Origin: an uncultured Clostridia bacterium
Lineage (GTDB): Bacteria; Bacillota; Clostridia; Oscillospirales; CAG-272
Length of the DNA stretch: 25,144 bases
Assembly: GCA_904502015.1 (NCBI GenBank)
Contig: CAJGEA010000008.1
Coordinates: 1 to 25,144 of the forward strand
Reading direction: 5' to 3'
Made by a program: the position numbers and the translations under genes. Below, in pieces: positions 1 through 7,241 of the stretch; the stretch's first letter is position 1; each line of letters starts with the position of its first letter. Under the pieces are notes generated by a model, which did no database searches, was not told where the DNA came from, and saw nothing but the letters and a program-made list of their open reading frames with translations.

Positions 1-222
1 CGAGCAGAGCTGGGCGGCGAGGGTCTTGTTGGGCTCGAGGATGAGGGTGGGGCGGTTCAGCTCGGCGATCACGTTCGCCATGGTAAAGGTCTTGCCCGAG
101 CCCGTCACGCCGAGTAGGGTCTGCATCCGCTCGCCGCGGCGCACGCCGTCTACCAGCGACGCAATGGCGGCGGGCTGATCGCCCGTTGGCCGAAAATCAC
201 TTTTGAGCTGAAATGCGCCCAT
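1..222 (-). CDS. uvrB: UvrABC excinuclease subunit B, N-terminal part (cut by window edge)
   Basis: The first 74 codons of UvrB are present; the rest lies beyond position 1. UvrB is the DNA-helicase-like, damage-verifying subunit of nucleotide excision repair, loaded by UvrA and later joined by UvrC. The visible residues show the typical UvrB start: a phenylalanine/lysine-rich beginning, a Q-motif-like TGDQPAAI segment (13-20), the Walker A box GVTGSGKT (38-45) followed by FTMANVI, and the LEPNKTLAAQL segment (62-72) of the family. The ATG at 222-220 is preceded by a strong AGGAGGGAC ribosome site 3-4 bases upstream in the leader, which fixes the start. It is read leftward from its own promoter (282-310) and is separated from the lipoprotein gene on its right by a terminator. 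Confidence 0.96.
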   Translation of the reverse strand, partial: MGAFQLKSDFRPTGDQPAAIASLVDGVRRGERMQTLLGVTGSGKTFTMANVIAELNRPTLILEPNKTLAAQLCS

Positions 223-281
223 ATTGTCCCTCCTGTCTCCACCGCACACAGCGGCGGCTGTCTATTTGTCCATTTGATGAT

Positions 282-310
282 ATTATAGCATTTTTTATTT
301 AATTTATCAA
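282..310 (-). promoter_or_regulatory. sigma-A type promoter of uvrB
   Basis: Read on the minus strand: -35 TTGATA (310-305), a 17-base spacer, and -10 TATAAT (287-282). The region is very AT-rich and ends about 60 bases before the uvrB start. No LexA/DinR-like palindrome was recognised. Confidence 0.8.
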
Positions 311-342
311 TACGTTTTTAAAAAAAGACCGACGGGAGATGC

Positions 343-372
343 AAAAAACAGCCGCACCCGAAGGTGCGGCTG
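343..372 (-). terminator. intrinsic terminator of the 391-1011 lipoprotein gene
   Basis: A perfect 10-bp stem (349-358 with 363-372) closes a four-base loop that reads TTCG on the minus strand. It is followed on that strand by TTTTTTG (348-342). It lies 18 bases past the lipoprotein stop and insulates uvrB from it. Confidence 0.9.
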
Positions 373-390
373 AACATATCGTTTTTAGGC

Positions 391-1011
391 TTAAATAAGT
401 CCATTTTCGGATAGAAATTCTATAAATTCATCCGAAGGGATCCAAACTTCTTTGGAGTCTTGCAAAGAAACATACCATTGATTTTCAATGCATACCAATT
501 CCAAGCAAGCTCTGATCCGAGAGCATTGTTTGGGATGCAAGGGCAATAAAATCGGATTTGAAAAATCGAAGTCGGGGGAATTGGAATAGAATATCTTTTC
601 CCCGGCATATTCCAAGGCGGTATTTCCAAACACAAATGTGTCTTTTGAATAATCATAGCCTTCAAGAAAAAATATCCAACTCTTGTAGTAAATAAACAGA
701 GGATTTACTGTGGTGTAAGAGTAATACTCGTCCACGTATCCAAAGTATCTGTCCCCGTTCCAACTCACCATGACGTCGTTTTCGTTTGATCTTATGTCAA
801 CGTAAAATTGATCGGCTGTATAGAATATATATTTCTTGTCTTTATAAATGATATGAGAAGGGTCATTCTCATCTTCTTCAAATATAATTTCAATTTGGTT
901 ATGCAAGTCTTCATCAAGAGAATAGCGATAGTCGAGTCCGCATGATGACAGTGTCAAAAGCAAGGAAAGCAGAACCGCGACAAGCAGTAAGGTTATAACG
1001 TGTTGTTGCAT
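391..1011 (-). CDS. predicted lipoprotein of unknown function
   Basis: 206 residues. The N-terminus is a lipoprotein signal peptide: a hydrophobic stretch at about 5-20, then the lipobox LSSC with the modifiable cysteine at residue 24. It is therefore probably attached to the outer face of the cell membrane. The mature part is acidic and rich in Tyr, Phe and Asp, with no motif I recognise. It contains no extra cysteine clusters or internal membrane segments. Base composition is much AT-richer than the neighbouring uvrB and murR genes, which suggests acquisition or relaxed constraint. It is a single-gene unit with its own promoter (1067-1095), a GGAG ribosome site before the ATG at 1011, and its own terminator (343-372). 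I cannot assign a function. The gene call itself is well supported by signal peptide, SD, promoter and terminator. Confidence 0.85.
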   Translation of the reverse strand: MQQHVITLLLVAVLLSLLLTLSSCGLDYRYSLDEDLHNQIEIIFEEDENDPSHIIYKDKKYIFYTADQFYVDIRSNENDVMVSWNGDRYFGYVDEYYSYTTVNPLFIYYKSWIFFLEGYDYSKDTFVFGNTALEYAGEKIFYSNSPDFDFSNPILLPLHPKQCSRIRACLELVCIENQWYVSLQDSKEVWIPSDEFIEFLSENGLI

Positions 1012-1066
1012 ACAAATCTCCTATCCGATATTCGCAGTGTCCTTCCGTGGGAATTAAACTACAAAT

Positions 1067-1095
1067 ATTATAGCATGGCTCGCCGCATTTGTCAA
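1067..1095 (-). promoter_or_regulatory. promoter of the lipoprotein gene 391-1011
   Basis: Minus strand: TTGACA (1095-1090), a 17-base spacer, TATAAT (1072-1067). This is a perfect consensus promoter, about 55 bases upstream of the ATG at 1011. It is divergent from the murR promoter. Confidence 0.9.
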
Positions 1096-1159
1096 GCAAA
1101 GGGTGCTTTCAGAGGATATATCTGCGTGCATTTGAGCAAAATAAATCGCAGTAGAGCGG

Positions 1160-1188
1160 TTGACTTTCGCGCGTCCTTGTGCTATAAT
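1160..1188 (+). promoter_or_regulatory. promoter of the murR-to-rpsA operon
   Basis: TTGACT (1160-1165), a 17-base spacer, TATAAT (1183-1188). The predicted transcript start is near 1195, giving a leader of about 118 bases before the ATG at 1313. The leader contains a short hairpin at 1280-1295. Confidence 0.85.
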
Positions 1189-1312
1189 AATCCTTGTATG
1201 CAAGAACGAGCCCTGAAACTTGCAAAACGGGGCGCGCCTTGCTCAAATTCTCTGTTTTGCAGGATTAGGAAAGGGAGCCCTCGCCGTCGGGCGAGCGCCA
1301 CGGTCACAACAA

Positions 1313-2176
1313 ATGAAACGAGATATCCTCCGCGCCATTGAAGAAAATATGGACGGCTTTTCCAAGGGTCAGCGGCAGATCGCCCGCTACCTTCTGGCTC
1401 ACTACGATAAGGCGGCGTATATGACGGCTGCCAAGCTGGGCAGCGAGGTCAGCGTGTCCGAGTCCACCGTGGTGCGCTTCGTCATGGAGCTGGGCTACGC
1501 GGGCTACCCCGAGTTTCAAAAGAGTTTGCAGGAGCTGATCCGCACCAAGCTCACCTCGTTTCAGCGTATGGAGGTGGCGAAGCACCTCATCGGTGACGGC
1601 GACGTGCTGGACAAGGTGCTCATGTCGGACGTGGATAAGATCCGCCACACGCTGGACGGTGTCAGCCGCGAGGCATTCGAAGGCACCATCAATGCCCTCG
1701 TCAACGCGCGGAACATCTACGTCATGGGTGTGCGCTCCTCCTCCATGCTGGCAGGCTTTTTCTGCTACAATCTGCACATGATCTTCGATAACATCCGCCT
1801 TATCGAAACCACGGCGGGCAGTGAGCTGTTCCAGCAGATCATGAATATCGGGGAGGGCGACGTGATGGTGGCCATCAGCTTCCCCCGCTACTCCAAGCGC
1901 GTCATCAAGGCGGTGGAGTTCGCTCACAACGCGGGCGCGGATGTGGTCGCCTTGACCGACAGCCCCGAATCCCCCATTGCCGCGGGCGCCAGCCAGCTGC
2001 TGGTCGCGCAGAGCGATATGGCGTCCTTCGTGGATTCCCTCGTCGCCCCCCTCAGCATCATCAACGCCATCGTGGTCGGCGTGTCCCGCGCCAAGGAGGA
2101 AGAGGTCATGAACCGCCTCCGCCGCCTTGAGCAGATTTGGGACGAGTACGACGTCTACGATAAGAACCAGTCCTGA
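1313..2176 (+). CDS. MurR/RpiR family transcriptional regulator
   Basis: 287 residues from the ATG at 1313. RpiR-family proteins are DNA-binding regulators with an N-terminal helix-turn-helix domain and a C-terminal SIS (sugar isomerase) domain that senses phosphosugars. Here residues about 1-77 match the HTH_6 domain, including the family-typical GQRQIARYLL and SVSESTVVRFVMELGYAGYPEFQ stretches (split here only for description). Residues about 105-270 form the SIS domain, with the serine cluster VRSSSMLAGF that binds the sugar phosphate. The frame is open up to an ATG at 1220, but that one has no ribosome site. The 1313 ATG begins the usual family N-terminus (KRDILRAIEENM), although its best SD-like stretch, GGAAAGGGAG, lies about 35 bases upstream beyond a hairpin. 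It is the first gene of the operon, with the next gene 15 bases downstream. The substrate is unknown; no sugar-metabolism gene lies nearby. Confidence 0.9.
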   Translation: MKRDILRAIEENMDGFSKGQRQIARYLLAHYDKAAYMTAAKLGSEVSVSESTVVRFVMELGYAGYPEFQKSLQELIRTKLTSFQRMEVAKHLIGDGDVLDKVLMSDVDKIRHTLDGVSREAFEGTINALVNARNIYVMGVRSSSMLAGFFCYNLHMIFDNIRLIETTAGSELFQQIMNIGEGDVMVAISFPRYSKRVIKAVEFAHNAGADVVALTDSPESPIAAGASQLLVAQSDMASFVDSLVAPLSIINAIVVGVSRAKEEEVMNRLRRLEQIWDEYDVYDKNQS

Positions 2177-2191
2177 TCGGGTGAGATGAAT

Positions 2192-3463
2192 ATGATGAAC
2201 CGTAAAAAACGAATCGCCGTCATCGGAGGCGGCGCGGCAGGACTCATGGCGGCGGCCTACGCCGCAGAACTGTCCTGCGCAGGCATGGAAGGGAGCGACA
2301 CCGAGGTTCTGCTCATTGAGCAGAACGACCGCATGGGCAAAAAGCTCCGCATCACGGGCAAGGGACGGTGCAACGTCACCAACGACTGCGACCGCGACGA
2401 GTTTTTGTCCAACGTCCCCACCAACCCCCGCTTTCTTTACGCCGCTCTGGCGGATTTTGATACCCAAGATACCAAGGCATATTTTGAAAATCTCGGCGTG
2501 CCCCTCAAGACCGAGCGCGGCAAGCGCGTGTTTCCCGTGTCGGATAAGGCGGGGGACATCGTGGAGGCCATGGTGCGTGCCTGCCGCGAGGCGGGCGTGC
2601 AGTTCATGCAAGGGCGCGTGACTGCCATTCACGCCGAGGACGGCGCTGTGAGCGGCGTGCGCGTGGGTAACAAGGATATCGCGGCCTATGCCGTCATTCT
2701 CGCCACGGGCGGCTGCTCCTATCCCGTGACGGGCTCGGACGGCAACGGATACCGCCTCGCCGAACGGCTGGGGCATACCATCGTCACCCCTCGCCCCTCC
2801 CTCGTGCCGCTGGTCTGTGAGGGTGACCTCTGCCGCCGTATGATGGGACTCTCCCTCCGCAACGTCCGTCTGCGCGTCATGCATCTTGGAAAAAACACTT
2901 GCGTGTACGAGGATTTCGGTGAAATGCTCTTTACCCACTACGGCGTGACCGGTCCCCTCATCCTCAGCGCGTCGGCACACATTCCCGATGTGGAATCGGG
3001 GCAGTACGAGCTTCAGATCGATCTCAAGCCCGCCCTCGATGACGCCGAGCTGGATGCCCGCATTCTCTCGGATTTCAAGAAATACGCCAATCGCGACTTC
3101 ATCAACTCCCTCGGAGATCTTTTGCCCCTCAAGGCCATTGAGCCTGTGGCCGAGCTATCGGGCATCGACCCGCGGCGCAAGGTCAATACCATCTCCCGCG
3201 AGGAGCGCCACGCCCTCGGCGCGGTCATCCGTTGCCTGCGCGTGCGCCCCATCCGTCCTCGCCCCATCGCCGAGGCCATTGTCACCAAGGGTGGCATCAA
3301 CGTCAAGGAGGTCAATCCAAAAACCATGGAGTCCAAGACGGTCAGCCGCCTCTACTTCGCGGGTGAAGTGCTGGATCTGGATGCCTACACGGGCGGCTTC
3401 AATCTGCAAATCGCGTTTTCCACTGCTCACCTGGCTGCCCGCTCGGCGGTGTGGGGGGAGTGA
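2192..3463 (+). CDS. FAD-dependent oxidoreductase, HI0933/YhiN family
   Basis: About 423 residues. The N-terminus holds a Rossmann dinucleotide-binding motif, IAVIGGGAAGLMAA, followed by the family signature GKKLRITGKGRCNVTND. The C-terminus carries the second FAD-contact segment, with VTKGGINVKEV, LYFAGEVLDLDAYTGGFN and LQIAFSTAH. This matches the HI0933-like (YhiN) flavoproteins, often labelled aminoacetone oxidase or NAD(P)/FAD-dependent oxidoreductase. Their physiological substrate is not firmly established. An ATG at 2186 is in frame, but the ribosome site GGGTGAG (2179-2185) touches it. The ATGs at 2192 and 2195 have sensible spacing (6 and 9 bases), so I chose 2192. It sits 15 bases after murR and about 110 bases before cmk. 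This gene, cmk, the acyltransferase and ispH-rpsA form a run typical of Clostridia. Confidence 0.9.
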   Translation: MMNRKKRIAVIGGGAAGLMAAAYAAELSCAGMEGSDTEVLLIEQNDRMGKKLRITGKGRCNVTNDCDRDEFLSNVPTNPRFLYAALADFDTQDTKAYFENLGVPLKTERGKRVFPVSDKAGDIVEAMVRACREAGVQFMQGRVTAIHAEDGAVSGVRVGNKDIAAYAVILATGGCSYPVTGSDGNGYRLAERLGHTIVTPRPSLVPLVCEGDLCRRMMGLSLRNVRLRVMHLGKNTCVYEDFGEMLFTHYGVTGPLILSASAHIPDVESGQYELQIDLKPALDDAELDARILSDFKKYANRDFINSLGDLLPLKAIEPVAELSGIDPRRKVNTISREERHALGAVIRCLRVRPIRPRPIAEAIVTKGGINVKEVNPKTMESKTVSRLYFAGEVLDLDAYTGGFNLQIAFSTAHLAARSAVWGE

Positions 3464-3490
3464 TCGTGTCATCCCATTTAAAAAAAGGGA

Positions 3491-3540
3491 TTTTGCCCTC
3501 TCACCCGCCTCGGGCGGGAGCTCTCCCGAGGGGAGAGCCT
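3491..3540. repeat. REP-like double-hairpin intergenic element
   Basis: The spacer between the flavoprotein gene and cmk contains two adjacent GC-rich stem-loops. One is CCCGCC/GGCGGG (3504-3518) with a 3-base loop. The other is GCTCTCCC/GGGAGAGC (3520-3538) with a 3-base loop. No T-run follows on the + strand, so it is not an obvious terminator. It resembles dispersed palindromic elements of Clostridia, but only this copy is in the window. Confidence 0.6.
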
Positions 3541-3573
3541 TGAAAAACACCTTTAACGCAGAAAGGAATCATT

Positions 3574-4266
3574 ATGGCACACGTTCAAATTGCAATCGAC
3601 GGCCCCAGCGGCGCGGGTAAATCCTCCATTTCCAAGGCCGTTGCCAAGGCGCTCGGTATCGTCTACGTAGACACGGGCGCGCTATACCGCACAATCGGCT
3701 ACTATGCCCGCAGTCAAGGCATTACCCTTGATGAGATTGGGAAAATTGTCCCCCTTCTCGGCAACGTTCACATTGAGGTGAAATACGAGGACGGCGTACA
3801 GTGCGTCTACCTCAACGGCGAGAATCTCGGCGACCGCATCCGCGAAAACGAGATCTCCATGTACGCCTCCAAGGTGTCGGCCCTGCCCGAGGTGCGCGCG
3901 TTTCTGCTGGATACCCAGAAGGACATCGCCCGTAAGAACAGCGTCATCATGGACGGCCGCGACATTGGCACGGTGATTCTGCCCGACGCACAGGTCAAGG
4001 TGTTCATGACCGCATCCGCCGAGGCGCGCGCCCGCCGCCGCTTCATCGAGCTGGTGCAGAAGGGAATGCCCCAGCCCTACGAGGTCGTACTGGCGGATAT
4101 CCTGGAGCGCGACCACGCCGACAGTAGCCGTGAGGTAGCTCCCGCCGTTGCCGCCCCCGACGCCACCGTGTTCGATAACTCCGATTTCGATTTGGAGGGC
4201 AGTATTGCGGAGCTTCTGAACATCATTCGCAGAACGCTCGCAGAGAAGGGAATTGAGCTTGCATGA
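3574..4266 (+). CDS. cmk: cytidylate kinase (CMP/dCMP kinase)
   Basis: 230 residues, a normal length for bacterial CMP kinase, which phosphorylates CMP and dCMP with ATP in pyrimidine nucleotide synthesis in the cytosol. The P-loop GPSGAGKSS occupies residues 10-18. VDTGALYRTIGYYA (32-45) is the CMP-binding segment. MDGRDIGTVILPDA (126-139) contains the conserved Arg-Asp of the nucleotide-binding region. ARARRRF (151-157) and RDHADSSREVAP (179-190) match the lid and substrate-binding arginines. The start ATG at 3574 follows AGAAAGGAA at a good distance. The stop codon overlaps the ATG of the next gene (ATGA at 4263-4266), so the two are probably translationally coupled. Linkage of cmk to an acyltransferase and ispH-rpsA is a classic Clostridia arrangement. 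Confidence 0.97.
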   Translation: MAHVQIAIDGPSGAGKSSISKAVAKALGIVYVDTGALYRTIGYYARSQGITLDEIGKIVPLLGNVHIEVKYEDGVQCVYLNGENLGDRIRENEISMYASKVSALPEVRAFLLDTQKDIARKNSVIMDGRDIGTVILPDAQVKVFMTASAEARARRRFIELVQKGMPQPYEVVLADILERDHADSSREVAPAVAAPDATVFDNSDFDLEGSIAELLNIIRRTLAEKGIELA

Positions 4267-4907
4267 GTGATAAAAAGCAAAAAAAGCCCCGTCGCCGCAG
4301 TCGCCTCTATGCCGCGCTCCATTTCCTTTTGAAATGGCCTCTGCGCGGACTGTGCCGCCTGCATCGGACGGGCACGGAGAACGAGCCCACGCCCGACCGC
4401 GGCGGGTATCTCGTGATCTGCAACCATCTGACGTGGGCAGACCCCATTTACCTCTGCGCCACGCTGGAGCATAGCCAGCCTCACTTCATGGCGAAGCGCG
4501 AGCTGTTCAAAATTCCGCTGCTGAACGTGTTGATCCGCGCGCTCGGCGCGTACCCCGTCAACCGCGGCGGTGCCGACGTCGGGGCCATCAAGCATACCAT
4601 CTCCATGCTGGAGGACGGGCTTGTCGTGGGAATGTTCCCACAGGGGCACCGTCAGAACGGAAAGAATCCCCGATCCACCAAGGTAAAATCAGGCGCGGCG
4701 CTGGTTGCCCTCAAGGCGGGTGTGCCCGTCCTGCCCGTGTTTATCAAGGTCAAAAACAACCGCAGTCGCTTCCTCTGCCGCAAGGAGATCATCGTGGGTG
4801 CGCCCATTACGCCCGACGAGCTGCAATTCAATCCCGACGAGGCGGGCGAGTACCAGCGTATTGCGGAATATCTGTTTGAGCGGGTCTGCTCGCTGGGCGA
4901 TCATTGA
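4263..4907 (+). CDS. plsC: lysophospholipid acyltransferase family protein (PlsC-like 1-acylglycerol-3-phosphate acyltransferase)
   Basis: 214 residues. PlsC transfers a second acyl chain to lysophosphatidic acid to make phosphatidic acid at the cytosolic face of the membrane. The catalytic HX4D box is NHLTWAD (54-60, His55 and Asp60). The phosphate-binding motif, usually FPEGTR, reads FPQGHR (125-130), a conservative variant. KSGAALVALKAGVPVLPVFI (142-161) is the later family block. The basic N-terminus followed by a hydrophobic segment (about 15-32) fits peripheral membrane attachment. It starts inside the cmk stop codon and ends 19 bases before ispH-rpsA. The exact acyl acceptor cannot be told from sequence, and the Glu-to-Gln and Thr-to-His changes in the third motif leave some room for a different glycerolipid substrate. 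Confidence 0.9.
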   Translation: MSDKKQKKPRRRSRLYAALHFLLKWPLRGLCRLHRTGTENEPTPDRGGYLVICNHLTWADPIYLCATLEHSQPHFMAKRELFKIPLLNVLIRALGAYPVNRGGADVGAIKHTISMLEDGLVVGMFPQGHRQNGKNPRSTKVKSGAALVALKAGVPVLPVFIKVKNNRSRFLCRKEIIVGAPITPDELQFNPDEAGEYQRIAEYLFERVCSLGDH

Positions 4908-4926
4908 TCGGAAAGGGAACCGTTGT

Positions 4927-7014
4927 ATGTCAAGCTATAAACCGAATGCGGGATCGCGACAGGTGATTGTCGCCAAAAACGCTGGATTTTGCTTTGGTGT
5001 GGCGCGTGCTACCGCGGCTGTCGAGAAGGAGATGTGCGAGCATCCCGCGGGAGAGCGCATCTTTACCCTCGGGCGGCTCATCCACAACGATACCTATAAT
5101 CAACGTCTTTCCGCCGGTGGCGTGTCGGTTATCGGTGTGGAGGATATCCGACGCCTGGCCGCGGAGGCAAGTGCTGATGCCCCCGTCAAGGTATTCGTGC
5201 GCGCTCACGGTATGACCGCCGCTACCGAGTGCCTTCTGGATGCGTGTTCGGCTGCCAACTCCTACTTTTCCTATGTGGATTGTACCTGCTCCTATGTCAA
5301 GAAAATCCACCGCATTACCGCCGAGCAGGAGCGCCTGCGTGCCGCCGCAGTGGAGAGCCACGGTCGGGACGACCGCTTTCTCGGTGTTCTGGGATCGGCG
5401 GAGCATCCCGAGGTCATCGGCTTTATGAGCCGCTTTGGCGGCGAAACCCATGTGTTTGCCAATTCCGCTGAATTGCAAACTGCCATTGACTTCGGCACTT
5501 TACCGAACGAAAGTGAAAAACAACCAATTTTCGTTGCACAGACCACCCAAAATTTGGGCGAATGGGAGAAAATAAAACAAATTTTAAGAAACCTATATAC
5601 AAATCCTTTAATTTTTGATACAATATGTAGTATTACGGAATCCCGCCAGCAGGAGGCCGCCCGACTGGCACGCGAGTGTGATCGCGTGGTGGTTATCGGG
5701 GGTAGGGACAGCTCCAATTCCGCGAAGCTGTACGCCATTTGCAAAGAAATTTGCCCCGATACCGAGTGGATCGAGCGCGCTGACGAGCTGTCGGATCGCA
5801 TTCCGTCCACCTGCCAAAAGGTAGGGATCGTGGCAGGAGCATCGACTCCCCACGATATTATTAAGGAGGTTACAAACAACATGAGCGAATTTCTGAGCGA
5901 AAATTTTGCGGAGCTTCTTGAGGAGTCCCTCAAGACAATAAATACAGGAGACACCGTGGTCGGTATTATCACCGCCGTCACCGATGGAGAGATCCAGCTG
6001 GACCTTGGCACCAAGGTAACCGGCGTGATCAAGCAGGACCAGATCACCGATGATCCTTCCGCAAAGCTGACCGAGATGTTCAAGGTTGGCGACGAGATCG
6101 AGGCATTCGTTATCCACGTAAGTGATAAGGATGGCTTCGCTACCCTGTCCAAGAAGCGCATCGACGCTGACAAGAACTGGAAGAAGATTGAGGCCGCTTA
6201 CGAGTCCCAGGAGAACCTGGAGGGTAAGGTTATCAGTGTCAACAAGGGTGGCGTTGAGGCGCTTGTCTATGACAACCGCGTATTCATCCCCGCCGCACAT
6301 TCCGGTGTTCCGCGTGACGGCGACCTGTCCACGCTGGTTGGCCAGACCGTGACTCTGCGCATCATTGAGATCGGCGACAGAAAGCGCGCCAAGGGCTCTA
6401 TCCGCAAGGTACTGCAGGAAACCCGCCGCGCCCAGGAGAAGGCTTTCTGGGAGACCATTGAGGAAGGTAAGGTCTACACCGGCGTCGTTAAGAGCATGAC
6501 CAGCTACGGTGCGTTCGTTGACCTCGGCGGCGTGGACGGTATGGTTCACTGCTCCGAGTTGTCCTGGAAGCGCGTGAAGTCCCCCGCAGACGTCGTTGCT
6601 ATCGGTGACGTGATCACCGTCTTCGTCAAGAGCTTCGATCCCGAGAAGAGACGCATTTCCCTCGGTTACAGAACCGAGGCTACCAACCCTTGGTACATCT
6701 TCACCCACCAGTACGCCGTTGGCGATGTGGCTTCTGTCAAGATTGTCAGCCTGATGCCCTTCGGTGCGTTCGCTGAGATCGTGGACGGTGTGGACGGTCT
6801 GATCCACATCTCCGAGATCGCTGACCACAGAATCGGCAAGCCTGCTGACGTGCTTGAGGTTGGTCAGGTTGTAGACGCTAAGATCATCGGCATCGACAAC
6901 GACAACCAGAAGGTCAGCCTGTCCATCCGCGCCCTCATCGAGGAGGCAAAGGCCTACGACGAGGCTATGCCCGAGGACTACGCCCAGGAGACCGAGGCTA
7001 CCGACGCCGAGTAA
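4927..7014 (+). CDS. ispH-rpsA: bifunctional 4-hydroxy-3-methylbut-2-enyl diphosphate reductase / ribosomal protein S1
   Basis: 695 residues. Residues 1-317 are IspH, the 4Fe-4S enzyme that makes IPP and DMAPP in the last MEP-pathway step. Cluster cysteines are Cys22 (NAGFCFGVARA), Cys121 (DCTCSYVKKIH) and Cys234 (DTICSITESRQ). Substrate-site residues include His53, His94, His160 and Glu162 (EHPEVIG), the QTT at 205-207, the DSSNS loop (261-265) and AGASTPHDIIKEV. Residues 319-695 carry four S1 RNA-binding domains (about 341-412, 431-494, 515-582, 599-669); the third and fourth have the clearest motifs (SYGAFVDLGGVDGMVH, PFGAFAEIVDGVDGLIH). The tail is acidic. The frame opens further upstream, but the ATG at 4927 follows AAAGGGA and starts the conserved IspH sequence. 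Such fusions are known in Clostridia. An internal ATG at 5881, preceded by AAGGAGGT, could yield free S1. Confidence is high for both halves. Confidence 0.96.
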   Translation: MSSYKPNAGSRQVIVAKNAGFCFGVARATAAVEKEMCEHPAGERIFTLGRLIHNDTYNQRLSAGGVSVIGVEDIRRLAAEASADAPVKVFVRAHGMTAATECLLDACSAANSYFSYVDCTCSYVKKIHRITAEQERLRAAAVESHGRDDRFLGVLGSAEHPEVIGFMSRFGGETHVFANSAELQTAIDFGTLPNESEKQPIFVAQTTQNLGEWEKIKQILRNLYTNPLIFDTICSITESRQQEAARLARECDRVVVIGGRDSSNSAKLYAICKEICPDTEWIERADELSDRIPSTCQKVGIVAGASTPHDIIKEVTNNMSEFLSENFAELLEESLKTINTGDTVVGIITAVTDGEIQLDLGTKVTGVIKQDQITDDPSAKLTEMFKVGDEIEAFVIHVSDKDGFATLSKKRIDADKNWKKIEAAYESQENLEGKVISVNKGGVEALVYDNRVFIPAAHSGVPRDGDLSTLVGQTVTLRIIEIGDRKRAKGSIRKVLQETRRAQEKAFWETIEEGKVYTGVVKSMTSYGAFVDLGGVDGMVHCSELSWKRVKSPADVVAIGDVITVFVKSFDPEKRRISLGYRTEATNPWYIFTHQYAVGDVASVKIVSLMPFGAFAEIVDGVDGLIHISEIADHRIGKPADVLEVGQVVDAKIIGIDNDNQKVSLSIRALIEEAKAYDEAMPEDYAQETEATDAE
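5596..5624 (+). promoter_or_regulatory. possible internal promoter ahead of the rpsA half
   Basis: Within the ispH half, an AT-rich island (about 5480-5640) holds TATACA (5596-5601), a 17-base spacer and TACAAT (5619-5624). The -35 matches the consensus at only 4 of 6 positions. It would give a transcript covering the internal ATG at 5881. This is inference only. Confidence 0.3.
5863..5883 (+). promoter_or_regulatory. internal ribosome-binding site and start for a stand-alone S1
   Basis: AAGGAGGT (5863-5870) precedes an in-frame ATG at 5881 by 10 bases, exactly at the boundary between the IspH domain and the S1 region. The SD bases also encode Lys-Glu-Val of the IspH C-terminus, so chance codon use is an alternative. 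Confidence 0.5.
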
Positions 7015-7030
7015 TTTCCCTATCAATATG

Positions 7031-7067
7031 AAAACGCACTCACGCTACGGCGTGAGTGCGTTTTTGT
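7031..7067 (+). terminator. terminator of the murR-rpsA operon
   Basis: A perfect 12-bp stem (7034-7045 with 7050-7061), loop TACG, runs directly into TTTTTGTGTT. It starts 20 bases after the rpsA stop. Confidence 0.92.
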
Positions 7068-7077
7068 GTTAAAGCGT

Positions 7078-7230
7078 TTTTTGCAGGGACTCTGTCCCTG
7101 CACCCCGCATAAGAAACTTTTTGAAAAAGGTTTCTTATGGATTTTCAAAAATCTTCAAGAACACAACTATGTTTTTAAAAGTTCTTGAAAGGGGTACGGG
7201 GGAAACTTCTTATAAGAAGTTCCCCCCGTA
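7078..7230. repeat. cluster of inverted repeats between rpsA and glnA
   Basis: There are four consecutive stem-loops. A hairpin at about 7083-7101 pairs GCAGGGAC with GTCCCTGC. A second at about 7109-7138 pairs ATAAGAAAC with GTTTCTTAT around an A/T loop. A wider one pairs CAAGAAC and GTTCTTG around 7157-7188. The last, at about 7199-7227, pairs GGGGAAACTTCTT with AAGAAGTTCCCCC. The final one lies just past the glnA stop on the minus strand and may help end that transcript, but it has no clean T-run. There is no gene in this stretch. Confidence 0.6.
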
Positions 7231-7241
7231 AATGAAGAAAA

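Noticed and set aside
1304..2980. A 558-codon open frame on the minus strand across murR and the flavoprotein gene
   Set aside because: It is the antisense shadow of two well-supported GC-rich genes; composition is His/Ala/Gly-rich with no domain and no ribosome site.
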